Source of the DNA: Atrichornis clamosus
Lineage: Eukaryota > Chordata > Aves > Passeriformes > Menuridae
Assembly: GCA_013400975.1 (NCBI GenBank)
Contig: WBMZ01014161.1
Location: 117,501 to 181,500 of the forward strand
Direction: 5' to 3'
DNA: 64,000 nt
In this document: in pieces, positions 58,601-64,000 of the stretch
Numbering within the stretch: position 1 is the first letter of the stretch
Layout of the letters: each line of letters starts with the position of its first letter
Program-made: the position numbers and the translations under genes
The notes under the pieces: model-generated
Database searches by the model: none
Told to the model about the DNA's origin: nothing
The model's input: only the letters and a program-made list of their open reading frames with translations

Positions 58601-60554
58601 CCCAGCCAGCTCAGGACTTCAGAGTCCAAGAGGATGGGGTAAAGAAAACCACAGCACATGAAGAGCCTTTTAAGGAGAAGGAATTGAGTTCAGCTGATGA
58701 TTTAACTCTGCAGCAGATCTGAGATAGTCACTTTTTCACCCAGCTCAGCAAATGAGCTCTACACTCCTTCCCTTTCACTCAGCGCTGCTGGGGGAGGCAG
58801 CACAGTTTTGCGCAAACACCTGGGACAGTCCAGCAAGGCTGGAGGACCTGGCAGCCCAACTCGCCCTCCTGCAGCCCCCCTCAGTGCTGCCTGGGGGGCA
58901 GTGGTGGCCAGCAGGTGCCTGGGCAGTTGCTCCGTGTCACCCCAAGGAGGAGTTGTCCCTGCCCGTGACCCATAAGCTCAGCTGAGGGATGCTCTGAGTG
59001 GAAGTGATACAATGACCTCTCTCCCTAGTGCCTCTCCCAAGGTTACCAGACAAAGTACAGTGTAGTTTTGCTCCAAAAAATCTTTTCCCTGTCAGGCATG
59101 TATCACCTGGGAGGGTACTGACTTCAAGGTGACCTGCTGTGCTGGACTGTCCAAGATTTGGGTGGGTCCCTTTCAGTCCAGCCCAGGCATAGCCTCAGCT
59201 GATCCCTCACTCTCCCTCCTCAGCTGTGCTGCTCCACAGGGTAACAGAAGAGGAAAAACTAAAGCAGGATAGCTTTAGCACTCACCAAAGCTGAGTGGAT
59301 GCAGCAAGCAGTTGCCTTTATACAAAAATAATGAAGTCCCTATTTCACAGCCTGTTGGAAGGAGGAGAAGTACTGGAATAATCATTCTTTACTTCACAGG
59401 ATCTTGTTTAGTTTATATCCAACCCCCACCCTGGCCCCTGCCCCTTTCCAGTGGTTCCAATGTTTTGCTGTCATTTGGATGTGCTGGGGGGGATGCCCTG
59501 TGCCACAGCTGCCCATGTGCCTGGTGGCAGTGACCGCCACACACCGTGCTCCTGTCGTGGCTCCACCTGTGACACCCCAGGACTGTGGCAGGCTTCTCTG
59601 TGCCTGAAGTCATTTGCTATGGATGGCAGGAGGATGAGTAATTGAGCCTCCAGCTCTGCCCATGCCCTTCGTCCTGCCAGCCACAAGCAAGAGAGGCCCA
59701 GGCTGACTTGGTCCCTGGCCCGAAGCAAAATCACTTTCAAGGCATTGGCTGCCCTTTTGGGTGCAACTTCATGACCAAAAAAAGTCCCAAAACCCACAAT
59801 GCTGAGACGTGATGGAAAACTAGAAAAAATAATGGCAGCAATCTCCCCACTGGAGCTGTTGCCATGTCTCTGTGCACAGCCTTTTGTTATCCCTGTGCCT
59901 GAAGCCAATGGATGCTCTGGTTTTCCATGGGCCTTCAGCCTCAGCCTGCACGAGGAGCCAGGAGCAGGTGTCCTCCTCGCTGGGGCCTAAGCCCACGGCA
60001 TTACCTGTGGCTGGGCAAGCTTGGCTCTGGACTGTGGCACTTTTCTTCCCTTCAGGGCCTCATTTTGCCTCTCCCCTTTGGTGGGCTCAGCTGGGGGCAC
60101 GCAGGGCTGCCCCATCTCCACCAACCGGGCAGGAGGAAGAGCACCAGCCACTACACCAACTCGCCCTCCAACCAGCAAGTGTCAACCATATCCCCTTCAG
60201 ACCCTTTTTACCCCCCTAATCCACACGGGACTCGCTCTCCCTGCTGCTCCCCCAGCTGTGGAGGGCCACCTGATCTGTGGGACACTGACCTGGACCAGGT
60301 CGGGGGTGAGGCGCTTGGCCCGCAGCCACTTCTGGAAGCGCTGGGTGCGGCGCAGGGCGCGCTCCAGGCTGCAGGTCTTGGTCTTGAGCAGGGAGGTGCA
60401 GATGCGCTTGTCGGCCCGGTCGTGCTGGTACTTGGAGGTCAGCCGGGTGATGTCGACCAGGCGCCAGCTCTTGGCATCGTCGGTGTAGTTGCCCGAGTAG
60501 CTGAGCAGGTAGCTGGGGGGCAGCTTTAAATGAGAAGAAAGCCAGGTGTCAAAC
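50497..60554 (-). CDS. DIPK2B: DIPK2B (CXorf36/DIA1R), divergent protein kinase domain 2B, last four coding exons
   Basis: DIPK2B is a secretory-pathway member of the DIPK/FAM69-related family with a divergent kinase-like domain; its biochemical substrate is not established to my knowledge. Minus-strand exons in coding order: 60554–60290, 54052–53879, 52221–51933, 50837–50497. All junctions are GT–AG and keep phase. Together they give one completing base, 355 codons and TGA. The human protein, as I recall it, has 433 residues, so about 78 N-terminal residues with the signal peptide are missing. They belong to a first exon beyond the right edge. Recognisable family segments include KWLRAKRLTPDLVQ, AEVPDAGSIYMDH, PRYLGSCGRLVV and the C-terminal CDSRFAYRYPDC. 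The paralogue DIPK2A is the main alternative, but synteny with KDM6A favours DIPK2B. Confidence 0.95.
50838..51932 (-). other. DIPK2B intron
   Basis: On the minus strand the boundaries are gtgctc and ccgacag. It is AT-rich compared with the adjoining exons, with nothing recognised. Confidence 0.9.
51933..52221 (-). CDS. DIPK2B: DIPK2B fourth coding exon, kinase-like core
   Basis: On the minus strand the acceptor is ctccccggcag and the donor is GAGGAAG|gtgctc. It has 96 codons plus one base: IFPDVEGWPFPRYLGSCGRL, STRPLRDFYG, TNDLNYFLYFTHVDAGTFGV, HLFIRDASTLGVIDKEE. The exon is strongly GC- and CpG-rich compared with its introns. The Asp of VDAGTFG may sit where canonical kinases carry the DFG Asp, by inference from the pattern only. 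Confidence 0.96.
52222..53878 (-). other. DIPK2B intron
   Basis: On the minus strand the boundaries are gtacac and cccggcag. Only chance open frames are present. Confidence 0.9.
53879..54052 (-). CDS. DIPK2B: DIPK2B third coding exon
   Basis: On the minus strand the acceptor is ctcaccag and the donor is CTACAG|gtacac. The exon is 174 bases, exactly 58 codons in phase 0: GLSSPMLRCPSQRLLDRIVR, AEVPDAGSIYMDH, LRLLYTLSVNSHPILLQ. This is among the best conserved blocks of the family and is part of the kinase-like core. Confidence 0.96.
57001..57040. repeat. 14-bp tandem repeat, about 2.9 copies
   Basis: The unit GCTGGTCAGTAGCT is repeated without mismatch in the DIPK2B intron. Confidence 0.92.
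58572..58597. repeat. TG microsatellite
   Basis: An uninterrupted TG run of about 13 units, with a shorter degenerate TG stretch just upstream (from 58543). Confidence 0.92.
60290..60554 (-). CDS. DIPK2B: DIPK2B second coding exon
   Basis: On the minus strand the acceptor is ggtttggcag and the donor is CTGGTCCAG|gtcagt. The first base completes an Arg codon, followed by 88 codons from FDTWLSSHLKLPPSYLLSYS to KWLRAKRLTPDLVQ. GNYTDD contains an N-glycosylation sequon (NYT), consistent with a luminal or secreted protein. A shorter acceptor inside the exon (tttaaag before LPPSY) was considered and not chosen, because DTWLSSHL matches family sequence upstream of it. Confidence 0.93.
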
Positions 60555-63500
60555 CTGCCAAACCAAAACGAGAGCCCCACGGAGAGCGGGTTAAAAGCCA
60601 CACGGACACCCCGCACAGCGCCCGCCCCACTGAGCTCCTCCAGGCCGGCCCCAGGGGCCTTCTGCCATTGCACGGCTGAGTGATCCCGGGTGGGTGGCCC
60701 CAGGCACCGGGATGAGGTGAGAGGCTGACACCATCAGCTGAGGAGATGTGCTTTGGAAGTGGTCCTTCTTTGCTTCCCAGTTAAATCATCCCTTGTCATG
60801 AACAGTGCCATGGGGCGATGGGTAAAACACCCAAACGGGGCCTTTTGGGCAGAGTGGGGGGGAAAGGAAGAGGGTCAGTAAGGGTTTTGCTTCATGAAGA
60901 ACTCCCAGTGTTTTTAAACTTCCTTCATCCTAGAGAAATGGCCCCCCAAAAGAGGAGTACTTGACACTTCAAAGGACCCTCCTGACAATAAAACCTCCTG
61001 ACAAGAAATATATTTGGGAATATCAAAATGACCTCATGTAGACCCCACTCAGTACTGGGGTCCACATGTTTCCCCCAACATCCCTGGCTTATTTCAGCAG
61101 CCAGGATGAGTTACCTTCCCGGCAGCAGCAGAGTTTGGGGTGTGATGGGGGGACAGGGTACGTGTGCCCTGGGTGTGCAGCACTTCTGTAGCCATGGGGA
61201 TCTTACACTAATTTGCTCCCTCTACACAGGCACAGGAGGGGAGCATATGGGCTGGGTAATTAGGTAATTTTTTTTTGTTTCAGCAGCCCCCTCAGCCCTG
61301 CCCACACACGCGTCGCACATGCTGGAGCTGAGGATCGCAGTGCCTGTTCTGGAAGGGTGTCTGTAACCTGCTCTTGGAAAGTGGCAGAACTCTGACCTTT
61401 GGTTTGGCCAACGTCCTGCACTCGCTGCCTCTGAACCCTCCTGCCCTAAGCTCCTTGCCCAAGTGTGTAAAAAAGCATGTCCTAATTTAATCTCACCATA
61501 AATTAAAGCCTGTAGCTCAGAAGTGGAAGAGGGGAGGAAAGAGGTTCACTGCAGGATTAGGTAGCTGGAGTTACATGAAAAGACATTAACGAGTCTGAAA
61601 GCTGAAGCTGGTCTTTCCTTTCAACTTTCATTTGGGAAATCGGCACAGAGAAATTTGGGGGGGATTAATTTTCTAAGATTTCAGGTTAATAACTGGCTCA
61701 GTGACAAGAGCCACCATCTGCAACCAGAGACTGATCAGATGATCCCCCCTGAAGGCAGTGCCTCACTGCCCTTGCCCACCACAGACCCTGTGCAGCTCAT
61801 GGGCAAGCATGGGTGCCCAGGAGTGGGGAAACCCTGGTGCTTCCCCTGCTTTGGCTTTCAATTCTTGCCATGTGCCTCCTTCCACAAATTTACCATGGAG
61901 GCTGACCAGCAGAGGGGTAGTCTGGCCTCTTGTGTGAAGAGGTAAATGGATTTCAGCATTTCACTTAAGTGGGCATTTTGCCCAATGTGAAATTGAAGAT
62001 TCCCTACAATTAGGGCACCTGACATGAAAATGAACACATGGTTTAGTTTTGGTTGGTTTTTGATTTGGGTTTGTTTGGTTTTTTTTTTGGTCTGGCTTTG
62101 AACTAGGACTAAAGAAAAGAGAATAATTGCTGTGCCTCGCTGTGATTTGTTGTGCTTCAGGAGCCCTCCCAATGCCTAATCTGCAAAGTGGGCACAGTGT
62201 GCCAGGCACGTACTGGGAAGAGATGACTCTGGGCTGGGTTTCTCTTTCTTTCTTTTCTTTTCTTTTTCTTTTTTTTGCGTTAAGCACAAATATGCCTTGT
62301 GACTTGACTCAAGTGTATGTTCAGGGGAGCTCTCGTCAGGCAGAGAGCAGGGAAGTGCCGCCTCCCGCATGCAAGCAGCACATGCCTGTGTGAAATCCAG
62401 GGCTGAGCGTTAATTTGAGGGTGGATGGAGTGATTTCCTCTGCAGAGCTCTTTGGGGAAGAGCCACACAGGCCTGGGAAGCCGACATGGGCTGCAGCAAG
62501 TCTGTGTTTGGCATAATTTCTGGGCAGCACAGCGCTGGCCTGGCACATTTGCCAGATACTTTCAAGCTTCATCATCAAGTTGTGCTGTAACAACAACTCC
62601 CTCTCGTAGGAAGCCTTTTAGCTAAGGGCCTGCATATGCTGTAAGACCTTCAGTAAGATTTTTGTGAATAAGTGAGTCACAGATTACAGATTTTAGATCA
62701 ACCCAGAACGAAATGCTGAAGAAATCCTAACTTGTTTCTCTTTTTTCCCTGAATGAAGTATTTTGTTTCAGCCAAAATAATTTTGCTTGTATTTGGAATT
62801 TTACATTTTTTAAAAGATTAAGTCTTAAGAAAAATAAAGACATGCCATATAAATCCCCATCAAATTGAAGCATTCCAGCTTTTTCAAACTTCTTTCCCAT
62901 TATTTTTGGACAAAGCCCAGCACCAGCATTGGCATAAGTCTGCAAATAGTTTTGGTCAGCTCAGTTCTGCAGTGTTTTGAAAATCTAATCTTTTACAAAA
63001 ACTTTCACTGCACTCTGCTCCCAGTACAGTTGGTAGGCAGGCTTGGTATTCTCATTTACAGATGGATAAAGTTGGGCAAAGATAAGGGAAGTATAGAACA
63101 TTAGAGCACAAGATGAGTCACCAGCCGTTCTGGGAACAAAACCCACATCTTCTAACTGTGAATGCATGTCAGAGCTCCCAGAAATGATGGTGAATTAATG
63201 AAGCATGTTCTAATGTGAATTAACACAGAGAAGCCCAAGTGCCATCCACCTTTGTGAACATGTGAAAAGGTACGTGAGGGTGGATCAAAGAGAGTAAGCA
63301 CCACTGAAATTTCCCTTGTTTAACCTCCCACTTGCCAAAAAAGTCCCAGTTTTTCAAGAAATCAAGTGGGAGAACAAGTTTTACCCCTGCAAAGAAAAGC
63401 CTGGAGCTGAGTGACTGCTCAGGAGAACATTTTGAAGTTCCCCTTTCCAAAGCACTCAGAGCAGAACTGCACCTTATCACTAATTTGTGGGAAGGCAACT

Positions 63501-64000
63501 GCAGGCCGGTGGGAGAGAAAAAGAAGTCTTTGGCTTAGGAAGCCCCTCTGTCTTCCCTGAGGCAGAAGCACTGTGCTCCCACATGTTTGTGGCTCTGCAC
63601 TCCCGGACCCCGGCGGGTCCCTCTGCACACCCGCACCCCGTTCCCGCCGTCCCCTGGAGGGAAGCCAGCGCGGGGCCCTCGTGCCTCGGCTCACGTAGCA
63701 GCTCTGTCCCACAGCCCGGTGCACTGTGCAGCTGGAACCCCACAGCCAGGGGCAGTTCTGCTATTTCCAGCAGGGCTGAGGGAACCTGCACGGCCCTGTC
63801 CTTCTCAGTGTTCGAGCAGGAGTAGCAGAAAGGGAGCTGCTTTGTACCTGGCAGCAGGTCCCTGAAAACCCCGCACGGGTGAGCGGCAAAGGGGCCGCAG
63901 CAGGTTGGGGCACGGGGCAGGAGTCAGCTCCAATGCCATCCTGCTGCCGGGAATACAATGCAGAGCATCCCATAGCCCGAATACACCCCTGGCCACTGCA
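60555..64000 (-). other. DIPK2B first intron, 3' part (continues beyond right edge)
   Basis: The first coding exon, expected to encode a signal peptide and a cysteine-containing segment, was not found in any minus-strand frame here. It contains a pyrimidine-rich simple repeat at 62240–62277 and a CpG-rich patch at about 63590–63720. Confidence 0.75.
62240..62277. repeat. CT/T-rich pyrimidine tract
   Basis: Almost pure T with regularly spaced C (tttct pattern). Low-complexity intronic repeat. Confidence 0.88.

Larger units (their letters stand above)
54053..60289 (-). other. DIPK2B intron
   Basis: On the minus strand the boundaries are gtcagt and tcaccag. It contains a 14-bp tandem repeat (57001–57040) and a TG microsatellite (58572–58597). 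A 191-residue open frame at 57518–58093 on the minus strand lacks splice context and family similarity and is not annotated as coding. Confidence 0.88.

Noticed and set aside
63419..63996. Minus-strand frames considered as DIPK2B exon 1
   Set aside because: No signal peptide followed by the cysteine-bearing N-terminal segment, and no donor in the required phase was found.

Overview
This window is nuclear DNA from a bird, probably a neoavian or passerine species. Five truncated CR1 LINE copies are present, four of them ending in the CR1-type 3' tail (…GATTCTGTGA). The protein-coding genes are split into short exons with GT–AG splice sites, and no bacterial, viral or organellar gene organisation was seen. 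Two genes are supported. They lie tail-to-tail, as in human Xp11.3.

Region 1 (1–32.7 kb, AT-rich) is the 3' portion of KDM6A (UTX), the histone H3K27 demethylase, on the + strand. Twelve coding exons lie between 12020 and 31481. They encode 500 residues that correspond one-to-one in length with human residues 902–1401 as I remember that protein. They cover the end of the disordered linker, the JmjC catalytic domain, and the C-terminal helical/zinc-binding domain. The HxE...H iron ligands, the 2-oxoglutarate contacts and the four zinc cysteines are all present. The first 12 kb is one incomplete intron carrying three CR1 fragments and one exon-like 96-bp segment in the correct reading phase (5697–5792). 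A decayed hAT DNA transposon with terminal inverted repeats sits in the last large intron.

Region 2 (about 32.7–50.2 kb) is intergenic. GC content rises markedly from about 34–35 kb. This stretch holds two CR1 fragments, a kilobase with long open frames on both strands (35.84–36.98 kb), and an isolated CpG-island-like block (39.74–40.33 kb). No gene could be supported here.

Region 3 (50.25–64.0 kb) is the 3' portion of DIPK2B (CXorf36/DIA1R), a secretory-pathway protein with a divergent kinase domain, on the − strand. Four coding exons encode the last 355 residues. The first coding exon, with start codon and signal peptide, was not found and is expected beyond the right edge.

The genes do not form a joint pathway; their adjacency is conserved vertebrate synteny. 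Exon boundaries were placed by eye from splice sites and reading phase, without alignments, transcript data or repeat-library searches.
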